From positions 1 to 33,567 of the forward strand of contig CALIOL010000172.1 of the NCBI GenBank assembly GCA_938044705.1: DNA of 33,567 nt, in the 5' to 3' direction. Below, one piece after another: positions 1 through 8,271 of this stretch; the first letter of the stretch is position 1, and every line of letters starts with the position of its first letter. The translations under genes were made by a program, and so were the position numbers. This stretch comes from an uncultured Ilumatobacter sp. Lineage in GTDB: Bacteria > Actinomycetota > Acidimicrobiia > Acidimicrobiales > Ilumatobacteraceae. Under the pieces are notes generated by a model, which searched no databases, had not been told where the DNA came from, and saw nothing but the letters and a program-made list of their open reading frames with translations.

Positions 1-17
1 CCTACCTTTGAGCGGCG

Positions 18-46
18 TTCGCTCCGAAATCCCATCGGTGTAGTCT
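18..46 (+). promoter_or_regulatory. Candidate dnaE promoter
   Basis: A -10-like TAGTCT lies at 41-46 and a weak -35-like TTCGCT at 18-23, separated by 17 bases. A start about 7 bases past the -10 would give a leader of roughly 20 bases before the dnaE ATG. No clear Shine-Dalgarno sequence is seen. This is motif matching only. Confidence 0.35.
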
Positions 47-74
47 GAGCAGCCGCCGACTCAGCGCGTCACCC

Positions 75-3000
75 ATGGCCGATTCCTTCACCCATCTCCA
101 CGTTCACACCGAATTCTCGATGCTCGACGGCGCGGCGCGCCTCGACGAGATGGTCGCCAAGGCCGTCGAAGACGGACAGCCCGCGATCGGGATGACCGAC
201 CACGGCAACATGTACGGCACGTTGGACTTCTACAAGGAGTGCAACAAGCAGGGGATCAAGCCGATCATCGGCACCGAGGCCTACATGGCCCACGACCACC
301 GATCCGAACGGCCGTCCCGACGCGGCCGCGTCGACGACTCGGGTGGTGAAACTCAGGGCGGCAACAAGCTCTACTACCACCTGATCCTGCTCGCTGAGAA
401 CAACGAGGGCTACAAGAACCTCATCCAACTGTCGTCGCTGGCCTTCATGGAGGGCTACTACTACAAGCCCCGGATGGACTGGGAGCTGCTCGAGAAGTAC
501 TCCGACGGGCTGATCGCAACGAGTGGCTGCCTCGGTGGCCACGTCCTCCAATCGCTCCTCAACGGAGACGAAGGCGGAGCGCTCGAGAAGGCCGCACGGC
601 TGCAAGACATCTTCGGCCGGGACAACTTCTTCATCGAGATGCAAGATCACGGCATCCCCGCGCAGCAGGAGACCAATCCGAAGCTGCTGGAAATCGCCAG
701 AAAGATCAAAGCGCCGCTCCTGGCAACGAACGACAGTCACTACACGCACCAACACGACCACGAGGCCCACGACGCGCTGCTCTGCGTGCAGACCGGATCG
801 CTGATGTCCGATCCGAAGCGCTTCAAGTTCGAAGGCTCGGACCACTATCTCAAGACCGCGGCCGAGATGCGGTATCTCTTCCGGGAGATTCCGACAGCGT
901 GTGACAACTCACTGTGGATCGCCGAGCGCTCGAACGTCGAGATCGAGTTCGGCAAGCCGCTGCTTCCGAACTTCCCGCTGCCCGAAGGCTTCGCCGACGA
1001 CGAGGCGTACCTCCGCCACCTCACGCAAGAGGGGGCCGAGAAGCGTTGGGGCAAGGACGTGCCGGCCGCTGCGGTCGAGCGGTTGGCCTACGAGCTCTCC
1101 GTGATCTGCGACATGGGGTTCGCGTCGTACTTCCTCATCACGTGGGACCTCATCAAGTACGCACGCGACAACAACATTCGCGTCGGCCCTGGCCGCGGGT
1201 CGGCCGCCGGATGTGCGGTTGCGTACTGCCTGTGGATCACCGATCTCGACCCGATCGAGTACGACCTGCTGTTCGAGCGGTTCCTCAACCCCAGCCGCAT
1301 CTCGATGCCCGACATCGACATGGACTTCGAGACCCGGTACCGCGACGAGATGATCCGGTATTCGGCGGAGCGCTACGGGCGAGACCACGTTGCCCAGATC
1401 GTCACGTTCGGTTCGATCAAGGCGCGCAACGCGGCTCGTGACGCAGCTCGCGTGCTCGGCTACCCGTATGGCGTCGGCGACAAGATCGCCAAAGCCATGC
1501 CTCCCTTGGTGATGGGTCGTGACACGCCGCTGAAGTACTGCTTCGAACAGCACCCGAAATACGCCGACGGCTACAAGGCCGCTGCCGACCTCCGTGCCAT
1601 GTACGACACCGAGCCCGAGATCAAGCAGGTGATCGACGTCGCGAAGGGTCTCGAAGGCCTGAAGCGCTCCGATGGCATCCACGCCGCAGCGGTGGTGATC
1701 ACCAAGGACCCCGTCACCGACTACGTCCCGATTCAACGCAAACCGGAGTCGGGGAAGGACCCCGAGGACGCACCCGTCGTCACCCAGTACGAAATGCACG
1801 GAGTCGAATCGCTCGGCCTGTTGAAGATGGACTTCTTGGGGTTGCGCAACCTCGACGTCATCTCCGATGCCGAGGTCATGATCAAGGAGCGTCACGACCC
1901 CGACTTCGACATCGAGAAGACCTCGCTCGACGACACGGCCACCTATGACCTGTTGTCACGCGGCGACACGATCGGCATCTTCCAACTCGAGTCGCCCCCG
2001 ATGCGCCAGCTCCTCAAGGCAATGGAGCCCAAGACCTTCCCGCACATCGCGGCTGTGTTGGCGCTGTACCGGCCGGGGCCGATGTCGGTCAACATGCACT
2101 ACGACTACGCCGACCGGATGAACGGCCGCCAAGAGGTCAGCTTCTTCCACGAGGACGCGAAGGAGGTGCTCGGCGACACGTATGGCCTCATGATCTATCA
2201 GGAGAGCGTGATGCGTGTGGCGCAGAAGTTCGCCGGGTACTCGCTCGCCGAAGCCGACAACCTCCGAAAGGCGATGGGTAAGAAGAGCCGCGAGGTCATG
2301 GCCAAGGCTCGCCAGGCGTTCGAGGACGGCGTCGTCGCGAACGGCTACGGCGACGAGATGGGCCCGATGTTGTTCGACATCATCGAGAAGTTCGCCGACT
2401 ATGCGTTCAACAAGAGCCACACGTTCGGGTACGGGCTGATCACGTACCAGACCGCCTACATGAAGGCGCACTACCCGGTCGAGTACATCGCATCGCTGCT
2501 GACCAGCGTTAAGAACAACCTCGACAAGGCAGCCACGTATCTCGCCGACTGCCGGTCGATGGGGATCAAGGTGCTGCCGCCGGACGTGAACCGTTCGCTG
2601 ATGAACTTCGGTGCTCTGTCGCCGGACCAGCTTCCGCCCGGTGTCACGGTTCCCGTCGGGAGCCCCGGTGCGATCACCTTCGGGCTGTCGGCAGTGCGCA
2701 ACGTCGGTGAGGCGCTCGTCGAGCTCCTCATCGAGGAACGCACGCAGAACGGCCAGTTCGACAGCTTCCACGATTTCGTCGAGCGAGTGCCGGAGGCGGT
2801 GCTCAACAAGCGCACCATCGAATCGCTCATCAAGGGCGGTGGTTTCGACACCCTGGGCCATGATCGTCGGGCGCTCTTGACCGTGTTCGAGCACATCATC
2901 GACACGACGGTGAAACGGCGCCGTGAGGAAGCAAAGGGCGTCATGTCACTCTTCGGTGACTACTCCGACGACGGTGACAGCGCTGCTGAGACCGGTTCGG

Positions 3001-3668
3001 GTGATGGGTTCAGCGAGCGCACACCGATCCCGACGGACATGGAGTTCGACAAGTCGGACAAGCTTCGCTTTGAGAAGGAGATGCTGGGGCTGTACGTCTC
3101 TGACCACCCCCTCTTCGGCGTCGAAGCGGCACTCAAGCGCAAGGTCGAACACAACCTCATCGATCTGCCGAACATGGAGGACGGAACGCCGGTCGTCGTC
3201 GGTGGCGTCATCACCAACCTCGCTCGAAAGTTCACCAAGAAGGGCGACCAGATGGCGGTGTTCGTGCTCGAGGACCTCGACGCATCGATCGAAGTGACGA
3301 TCTTCCCGCGCACGCTTGCCGAACAGGGTCACAAGCTCGAAGACGACCTCATCGTGTCCGTCAAGGGCCGTCTCGACCGCCGCGACGAGTCGCGGTTCGG
3401 CATCATCGGCCAGACGATCACCGTGCTGCAGGGTCTCGATGACGGACCAGCCGCGCCGCTACGCCTGCGACTGCACGGGTCGTCGCTCGACGAGCTGAAG
3501 ATCCAACGCCTGAAGCGGATCGTCAAAGAACACCCCGGTGAATCGATCGTGATGGTCGATATCGGTCAGCAAAAGGTCCTCAAACTGTCCGACGAGTTCC
3601 GCGTCGACCTCGACCGAGTCGTCGGAGAGTTGAGGATGGCATTCGGACACGACGCAGTCCTCCTGTAG
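75..3668 (+). CDS. dnaE: DNA polymerase III subunit alpha (DnaE1 type)
   Basis: Replicative DNA polymerase, 1197 residues, a normal length for the family. The N-terminal PHP domain keeps all residues expected for its three-metal site: H9, H11, D18, H43, E68, H102, C152, D220 and H222. In mycobacterial DnaE1 this domain provides the 3'-5' proofreading exonuclease, so this protein probably proofreads too (inference). The polymerase core has GPGRGSAAG near residues 371-379 and PDIDMDF near 412-418, giving catalytic D413 and D415, with a third Asp, D586, in KMDFLGLR. A C-terminal OB-fold segment lies around residues 1035-1090. The ATG puts the PHP motif at the usual distance from the N-terminus. 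The TAG stop is shared with the -10 element of the next gene. Confidence 0.98.
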   Translation: MADSFTHLHVHTEFSMLDGAARLDEMVAKAVEDGQPAIGMTDHGNMYGTLDFYKECNKQGIKPIIGTEAYMAHDHRSERPSRRGRVDDSGGETQGGNKLYYHLILLAENNEGYKNLIQLSSLAFMEGYYYKPRMDWELLEKYSDGLIATSGCLGGHVLQSLLNGDEGGALEKAARLQDIFGRDNFFIEMQDHGIPAQQETNPKLLEIARKIKAPLLATNDSHYTHQHDHEAHDALLCVQTGSLMSDPKRFKFEGSDHYLKTAAEMRYLFREIPTACDNSLWIAERSNVEIEFGKPLLPNFPLPEGFADDEAYLRHLTQEGAEKRWGKDVPAAAVERLAYELSVICDMGFASYFLITWDLIKYARDNNIRVGPGRGSAAGCAVAYCLWITDLDPIEYDLLFERFLNPSRISMPDIDMDFETRYRDEMIRYSAERYGRDHVAQIVTFGSIKARNAARDAARVLGYPYGVGDKIAKAMPPLVMGRDTPLKYCFEQHPKYADGYKAAADLRAMYDTEPEIKQVIDVAKGLEGLKRSDGIHAAAVVITKDPVTDYVPIQRKPESGKDPEDAPVVTQYEMHGVESLGLLKMDFLGLRNLDVISDAEVMIKERHDPDFDIEKTSLDDTATYDLLSRGDTIGIFQLESPPMRQLLKAMEPKTFPHIAAVLALYRPGPMSVNMHYDYADRMNGRQEVSFFHEDAKEVLGDTYGLMIYQESVMRVAQKFAGYSLAEADNLRKAMGKKSREVMAKARQAFEDGVVANGYGDEMGPMLFDIIEKFADYAFNKSHTFGYGLITYQTAYMKAHYPVEYIASLLTSVKNNLDKAATYLADCRSMGIKVLPPDVNRSLMNFGALSPDQLPPGVTVPVGSPGAITFGLSAVRNVGEALVELLIEERTQNGQFDSFHDFVERVPEAVLNKRTIESLIKGGGFDTLGHDRRALLTVFEHIIDTTVKRRREEAKGVMSLFGDYSDDGDSAAETGSGDGFSERTPIPTDMEFDKSDKLRFEKEMLGLYVSDHPLFGVEAALKRKVEHNLIDLPNMEDGTPVVVGGVITNLARKFTKKGDQMAVFVLEDLDASIEVTIFPRTLAEQGHKLEDDLIVSVKGRLDRRDESRFGIIGQTITVLQGLDDGPAAPLRLRLHGSSLDELKIQRLKRIVKEHPGESIVMVDIGQQKVLKLSDEFRVDLDRVVGELRMAFGHDAVLL

Positions 3669-3678
3669 AATTGTCCCA
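3666..3678 (+). promoter_or_regulatory. Leaderless-type -10 element embedded in dnaE stop
   Basis: TAGAAT at 3666-3671 begins with the dnaE TAG stop and is followed by 7 bases and the ATG at 3679. This spacing would start the transcript at or next to the A of the start codon. There is no Shine-Dalgarno sequence in between and no convincing -35. Confidence 0.55.
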
Positions 3679-4338
3679 ATGGCTCTCGATGTTGTGACAA
3701 ACGATGCCTCCGCGCTCACCGAGGAGGATCTCGCAGAGCTTGCCGAGATGGACGAGGCGTTCTCCGCGGAGGAATTGCTGCAGTCCCAAGAGGATTGGGT
3801 GCTCATCACGACTGCCCGATTCGGCAACACGCTGCACGGATTCACCTTCTCGACACTCGAGCGGATCGGCGGCACGCCATGCGTGCTGATCGGTCTGATG
3901 TCGGTGAAGCGCACCTCGAAGCGCGATCAGGTGCTGCGAGGGCTGATGGGGGAGGCGTACCACCGAGCGTTGATGGCCTTTCCGGACGAGGACGTCGTGG
4001 TCGGCTCTCGCTTCATCAACGCAGACGCACGCATCGCATTCAAGGATCTCGATGGCCTGACGCCGTCGCCGGGCGAAGATGCCGTTGGTGAAGAGCGGGC
4101 ATGGGGCCGTCGCCTCGCGAAGCGCTTCTCGATCGACAAGAAGTACGACGCCAAGTCCTTCACCGCCAGCGCAGCTGCGCAGAGCGGCTACCTCGATTTC
4201 GAGGCGACCGACCCGGACAAGCTCGACGCGGAGCTCGTCGAGATGATGAGCAAGGTGCCTGCGAAGAAGGGTGGAGCGATGGTCGTCTATGGCTGGACCA
4301 TGGCAGAAGACCTGGTCAAGCTCGGCAAGAGATCCTGA
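3679..4338 (+). CDS. Conserved-looking protein of unknown function
   Basis: A 219-residue soluble protein that I do not recognise. It has an acidic N-terminus (first 40 residues), no signal peptide and no membrane helix. The middle (about residues 50-115) looks like a mixed alpha/beta fold: strand-like TPCVLIGLMSVKR, a helix with GLMGEAYHRALMAF, then DVVVGSRFINADAR. The C-terminus ends in another hydrophobic strand, GGAMVVYGW, and a short helix. A GNAT-like fold crossed my mind, but no acetyl-CoA loop (Q/RxxGxG/A) is visible, so no function is assigned. It sits between dnaE and a nitroreductase 25 bases downstream, which may be co-transcribed. Codon use matches its neighbours and the start is supported by a leaderless-type -10. 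Confidence 0.8.
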   Translation: MALDVVTNDASALTEEDLAELAEMDEAFSAEELLQSQEDWVLITTARFGNTLHGFTFSTLERIGGTPCVLIGLMSVKRTSKRDQVLRGLMGEAYHRALMAFPDEDVVVGSRFINADARIAFKDLDGLTPSPGEDAVGEERAWGRRLAKRFSIDKKYDAKSFTASAAAQSGYLDFEATDPDKLDAELVEMMSKVPAKKGGAMVVYGWTMAEDLVKLGKRS

Positions 4339-4363
4339 GCCCACCGACTCGCGAGACCTGGCC

Positions 4364-4999
4364 ATGACCGAGTTCGCCGACGTGGTGCGAAATCGGCGGA
4401 TGACTCGCTCGTTCCGAAGCGACGAAGTCGACCCTCGGGTGCTCGATTCATTGGTCGATCTGGCCGCCCGGTCGCCCAGCGCGGGCAAGACCCAAGGGTG
4501 GCATCTCGTCGTACTGGAGGGCGCCGACACGGCGCGCTACTGGGACATCACACTGCCGTCGACGAAGCGTGATGGGTTCCGGTGGAAGCGACTGCTCGAC
4601 GCTCCGCTGTTGATGATCGCTCTTGCGGATCCACAGGCATACGTCGACCGGTACGGCGAGCCGGACAAGGAGCGGACGGGTCTCGGTGCTTCCGCAGACG
4701 CCTGGCCCGCCCCCTACTGGACCATCGATGCCTCGATGGCCGTCATGACGCTGTTGCACGCAGCAGAAGACGTCGGCCTCGGTGCGTTGTTCTTCGGAGT
4801 CTTCCAGCGCGAGGCCGAAGTCCGAGCAGCGCTCGGCATCCCGGAGCACCTGCAGACGATCGGTGCGATTGCGATGGGCTATCCGTTCGAGACTCCGACG
4901 GAATCGGCCGGCTCAGAAGGCGAGGGTCGGTCGGCGAGCCGTCGCCGTCGGCCACCGGGCGAGATCATCCACCGCGGTGGGTGGTCGTCAGTCGTCTGA
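4364..4999 (+). CDS. Nitroreductase family protein
   Basis: About 211 residues; a probable FMN-dependent oxidoreductase of the nitroreductase fold, substrate unknown. The N-terminus (VVRNRRMTRSF, then LVDLAARSPSAGKTQGWHLV) is the family's flavin-phosphate-binding opening. The C-terminal half has the dimer-core helix MAVMTLLHAAEDVGLGALFF followed by LQTIGAIAMGYP, also typical. The ATG at 4364 is preferred because it puts the RR(M)TRSF motif about 10 residues in, and because in-frame starts further upstream lie inside the preceding gene. The tail is rich in Arg and Ser (RSASRRRRPPG). The 3' end overlaps the convergent DUF255 gene by 12 bases. No ribosome-binding site or TANNNT element is seen, so it is probably read through from the gene at 3679. 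Confidence 0.88.
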   Translation: MTEFADVVRNRRMTRSFRSDEVDPRVLDSLVDLAARSPSAGKTQGWHLVVLEGADTARYWDITLPSTKRDGFRWKRLLDAPLLMIALADPQAYVDRYGEPDKERTGLGASADAWPAPYWTIDASMAVMTLLHAAEDVGLGALFFGVFQREAEVRAALGIPEHLQTIGAIAMGYPFETPTESAGSEGEGRSASRRRRPPGEIIHRGGWSSVV

Positions 5000-7111
5000 C
5001 CCGTCGCTCGCCGACTCGGGGGCAGCGACCTCTTCGCCGGTGTCCGTTCGCGGAGGTCCACCGGTGAGCGCCTGCACGAACTCGGCAGTGGTCGTCGAGG
5101 GCAACTTGCAGACCTGATCCTTGCAGACGTACGCCTGGCCAGGACTCCGGTCGTGCCACAGCGGCGAGTCGTAAGGCTCTCCCCAGGCAAGCACCACGTC
5201 CGGCCGCCAGACAGAGTGGGCAATCCGAACGAAGGCGGCCATGTCGTGCTCGACGCCATCATCGTCGGTACCTCCGACGATGACGACTTCGGTCGTGCCG
5301 CGTCGTTTGAGATCGGTCGCGAGGAGCGCATTGGAGAACATGCCGACCTTGTCGTCGACCTGAGGTTGAAGGAGTTGAAGAATGCGTTCGGCGTGGTTTG
5401 TGTATCGCGGTTCTCCGGTGAGCGCCGCCAGTCGCTGGAGCGCAAGCGCTGCCATCGAGTTGGCAGAAGGTGTTGCGTTGTCGGCGATGTCCTTCTGGCG
5501 GGCGACCAGGTGTTCTCCGTCTTCGGCGGTCGTGTACAACCCACCGAGACCGGGGTCGAAGAACCAGTCGAGCAGCGTGTCCGCCGTTGCTCGAGCTTCG
5601 TCGATCCAGCGTGCCTTACCGGTTGCTTCGGCGAGACGGGTGAAGGCATCGACGAGTGCAGCGTGGTCAGCGGCGAGTGCGTCGTGTCGAGCCGGCGGAT
5701 TGCCGTCGGCCTGCCAGGAGCGGTACCACCGGCCGTTGCCGCCGCGCATGTTGTCGATCAAGAACTCCGCGTTCTTCTCAGCAGCATCGAGCCACGGCTG
5801 ATGGTTGAACACCGCCCCGGCTTGGCTCAACGTCGAGAGGAACAGCGCGTTCCACTCCAGCAGCACCTTGTCGTCGAGACCCGGGCGCGGCCGCTCGGCG
5901 CGAGCAGCGAGCATGCGTAGGCGAGCGAAGCTGATCTCGTCGGGTCGGATGAGGTCGTCGCGATGAGCGATGCGATTCGGGATCGAACGGCCAGTCGGCG
6001 TCGGCTCGGCATCGCCGACGCCGGGCTCGACCCAGTTGCCTTCGTCGGTGATGTCCCAGTATTCGAGAGTCATGTCGACGACTTCGGGTTTGGCGTTACC
6101 GAGGGCGGAGCGCACTTCGTCGGGCGTCCACGTGTAGAACGCGCCTTCGATGCTGTTCCCCTCAGCGTCCAGCGAGTCAGCGTCCTCCGCAGAGTAGAAA
6201 CCGCCCTCCGGGTGGGTGAGCGTCGTCAACACGTATTCGATCGTGTCCTGGATGATGTGTCGCCACTGCGGCTCTCGCAGCACCACGATTGCGTGCAGGT
6301 ACGTCTGCGCCAGAAGCGCTTGGTCGTAGAGCATCTTCTCGAAGTGCGGGACGAGCCACTGTCGGTCGGTCGAGTAGCGAGCGAATCCTCCGCCGACGTG
6401 GTCGTACATCCCGCCGGCGCACATTGCGTCGAGGCTGGTCTTGATGATGGTCCGAGCGGCGTCCGAACCGCCGGTCATGTACGCCCTGAGCATGAGTTCG
6501 ATGTTGAAGGTGGACGGGAACTTCGGAGCGCTCCCAAACCCGCCGTGCTCTTGGTCGAATGCGCGGGCCAGCGTCTGAACCGCAGTGTTCAGCTGCTCGA
6601 CCGAGGGAATGTCCTTGCCCGGTTTCAGCTTTGCGCTCTCCTCGATCGACTGCATCATCTGCTTCGCGTTCTTCGCGACGTCGTCGGGCTTGTTGCGGTA
6701 CACCTCGTCGATCGCGGCCAACAGCTTCAAGAAGTTGTCCTTCGGGAAGTAGGTGCCTCCATAGAACGGCTTGCCGTCGGGGGAGAGGAAGACGGTCATC
6801 GGCCAACCGCCACGCCCGGTCATTGCCTGAACAGCGTCCATGTACAGCGAGTCGACGTCGGGCCGTTCTTCCCGGTCCACCTTGACGTTGACGAACTTGG
6901 CGTTCATCTCGGCGGCCACTTCGTCGTCTTCGAAACACTCGTGGGCCATGACGTGGCACCAGTGACAGGCCGAGTAACCGACCGAGAGCAGGATCGGAAC
7001 GCCGCGCTCTGTCGCTGCGGTGAAGGCCTCGGGGCCCCACGGGTACCAATCGACAGGGTTGTCCCGGTGTTGTCTCAGATATGGCGAGGTCTCATCTGCC
7101 AGGCGATTCAC
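4988..7111 (-). CDS. DUF255 / YyaL-type thioredoxin-domain protein
   Basis: A 707-residue cytoplasmic protein of the DUF255 family (bacterial YyaL, animal SPATA20). The N-terminus holds the diagnostic block NRLADETSPYLRQH then NPVDWYPWG. A thioredoxin-like fold follows, with a CHWC motif (C49, C52), then GGWPMTVFLSPDGKPFYGGTY. The rest is an (alpha/alpha)6 glycosidase-like domain. Substrate and reaction are not established for the family. A longer open frame extends upstream to 7303, but the GTG at 7111 starts exactly where family homology begins and has a leaderless-type -10 seven bases ahead of it. The last 25 residues are acidic and look disordered. It is convergent with the nitroreductase gene and divergent from the OmpA-domain gene. 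Confidence 0.93.
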   Translation of the reverse strand: MNRLADETSPYLRQHRDNPVDWYPWGPEAFTAATERGVPILLSVGYSACHWCHVMAHECFEDDEVAAEMNAKFVNVKVDREERPDVDSLYMDAVQAMTGRGGWPMTVFLSPDGKPFYGGTYFPKDNFLKLLAAIDEVYRNKPDDVAKNAKQMMQSIEESAKLKPGKDIPSVEQLNTAVQTLARAFDQEHGGFGSAPKFPSTFNIELMLRAYMTGGSDAARTIIKTSLDAMCAGGMYDHVGGGFARYSTDRQWLVPHFEKMLYDQALLAQTYLHAIVVLREPQWRHIIQDTIEYVLTTLTHPEGGFYSAEDADSLDAEGNSIEGAFYTWTPDEVRSALGNAKPEVVDMTLEYWDITDEGNWVEPGVGDAEPTPTGRSIPNRIAHRDDLIRPDEISFARLRMLAARAERPRPGLDDKVLLEWNALFLSTLSQAGAVFNHQPWLDAAEKNAEFLIDNMRGGNGRWYRSWQADGNPPARHDALAADHAALVDAFTRLAEATGKARWIDEARATADTLLDWFFDPGLGGLYTTAEDGEHLVARQKDIADNATPSANSMAALALQRLAALTGEPRYTNHAERILQLLQPQVDDKVGMFSNALLATDLKRRGTTEVVIVGGTDDDGVEHDMAAFVRIAHSVWRPDVVLAWGEPYDSPLWHDRSPGQAYVCKDQVCKLPSTTTAEFVQALTGGPPRTDTGEEVAAPESASDGSDD

Positions 7112-7124
7112 GTCGACGAGGGTA
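7112..7124 (-). promoter_or_regulatory. Leaderless-type -10 for the DUF255 gene
   Basis: On the minus strand TACCCT (7124 to 7119) is followed by 7 bases and the GTG at 7111. It agrees with the start chosen from homology. No Shine-Dalgarno sequence is present. Confidence 0.5.
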
Positions 7125-7179
7125 CCGACGGCCACGGCGAGGTAATCGTGCGGGGTGCGAGCCGGTGGCACAACAATTC

Positions 7180-7238
7180 GTGACAATCGCCAGACAGGTG
7201 TGGGTAGTTTTCGGCGATACGGGACGAGTTGCGAAGGG
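7180..7238 (+). promoter_or_regulatory. Candidate promoter and ribosome-binding site of the OmpA-domain gene
   Basis: GTGACA at 7180-7185 and TAGTTT at 7205-7210 are separated by 19 bases. A purine-rich GAAGGGG at 7232-7238 lies 7 bases before the ATG at 7246. Unlike most leading genes here, this one seems to have a true leader with a Shine-Dalgarno sequence. Confidence 0.35.
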
Positions 7239-7245
7239 GTTGGCC

Positions 7246-8214
7246 ATGACGGGCATGTACTACGACGACGACGAGGGTGGAAACTGGGCACTTCGTGCCG
7301 CATTCATCGCTCTGATCTTGCTCACCCTCCTCGTCGGGCTCTGGGTCGGCTTACGGGCATTTGGCGGTGACTCTTCCACGCTGCCGGTTCCGTCGTCGGG
7401 TTCGCAGCTCGCCACCGAGCCCGAAGCGCCGACGACGCTGAGCGAAGGCGCCGAGGACGCCCCCGAGGAGCCCGTCGCCCTCGATGACGCAGACGACGAA
7501 CTCGTGTCTGATGACACCGATGACATCGATGGCACCGCAGCGGCTGCCGTCACTGCACTGGCGGATGACCCAACCTCGGCGGAACCGAGTGAGATCGAGT
7601 CGGCAGGCGCGGCGACCGAACCGGTGGTCGCTCCGACGGAGGTGAGCTACGACACGCTGCCCGATGGGCGCCCTGTTCCGGTGCTCGTGATCTTCGACGG
7701 TGAACTGATCACGTTGTCAGGCGCTGTTCCGAGTAGCGAGGCCTCGACACGTTTGAGCGTGCTCGCACTGGCGAACAGCACCGTCCCGGACGCCGAGGTG
7801 GCCAGCTTCCTGACGGTCGAGCCGACCGTCCCCGTTGGCGTGGGCGTTCGCGTGATCGAGATGAACTCGGTCCGGTTCGCCGAGGGTTCGCCGACCGTCA
7901 CGCTCGAGCACGCCGAGCAGCTCAACCGTGTTGCTGCAGTCATGGCGGCGTTTCCGGACGTGACGGTCGAAGTGATCGGCCACGCCGACCAGCGCGGTGA
8001 CGAGACCAGCAACTTCCAGCTGTCGACAGCGCGAGCGCGAGCCGCGGCCGACTTCCTGGCGGCACAGGGCGTCGACCCCAGCCGACTCTCGTCGCGCGGG
8101 GCGGGCGAAAGTGACCTGCTGACGCTCAACAACGACGAGACGGCGCTGGCCCTCAACAGGCGGACCGAATTCGTTTTCTTCGGCTTGCTTCTGGAACCGG
8201 AGGAAACAACGTAG
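7246..8214 (+). CDS. Membrane-anchored BON-like/OmpA-domain protein (ArfA-like architecture)
   Basis: A 322-residue envelope protein. It has a short acidic cytoplasmic start (YYDDDE), one transmembrane helix (about residues 15-37), and a long Glu/Asp/Ala/Thr-rich linker (about 40-135). A BON-like segment follows around 145-200 (ITLSGAVPSSEASTRLSVLA), then a C-terminal OmpA domain (about 205-315) with EVIGHADQRG, LSTARARAAADFL and SSRGAGE. OmpA domains of this type bind peptidoglycan. The order helix, BON, OmpA is that of mycobacterial ArfA (OmpATb); orthology is inferred from architecture, not demonstrated. The ATG at 7246 has a GAAGGGG ribosome-binding site, while the frame continues open upstream without one. 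It appears monocistronic. Confidence 0.85.
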   Translation: MTGMYYDDDEGGNWALRAAFIALILLTLLVGLWVGLRAFGGDSSTLPVPSSGSQLATEPEAPTTLSEGAEDAPEEPVALDDADDELVSDDTDDIDGTAAAAVTALADDPTSAEPSEIESAGAATEPVVAPTEVSYDTLPDGRPVPVLVIFDGELITLSGAVPSSEASTRLSVLALANSTVPDAEVASFLTVEPTVPVGVGVRVIEMNSVRFAEGSPTVTLEHAEQLNRVAAVMAAFPDVTVEVIGHADQRGDETSNFQLSTARARAAADFLAAQGVDPSRLSSRGAGESDLLTLNNDETALALNRRTEFVFFGLLLEPEETT

Positions 8215-8259
8215 GCGAGCGGCCGCAGCGATGTCGCGGTTGGCACGCAAGCGCTGGGG

Positions 8260-8271
8260 TACCGTCGGCGG
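8260..8271 (+). promoter_or_regulatory. Leaderless-type -10 for the TIGR03083 gene
   Basis: TACCGT at 8260-8265 is followed by 6 bases and the ATG at 8272. A TTGGCA lies at 8240-8245, but the 14-base spacing is too short to be a standard -35. Confidence 0.5.

Noticed and set aside
69-2894. Long open frames antisense to dnaE (69-845, 909-1895 and 1956-2894 on the minus strand)
   Set aside because: They mirror the codon pattern of dnaE, encode Val/Arg/His-rich sequence without any family motif, and have no start signals. Such shadows are normal in high-GC DNA.
4271-4363. Extended N-terminus of the nitroreductase starting at 4271
   Set aside because: It would overlap the preceding gene by 68 bases and add 31 residues with no homology before the family's usual start.
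5153-7183. Plus-strand frames of about 255 and 406 codons opposite the DUF255 gene
   Set aside because: The minus-strand protein has clear family motifs across the whole stretch; the plus-strand translations show only shadow composition.
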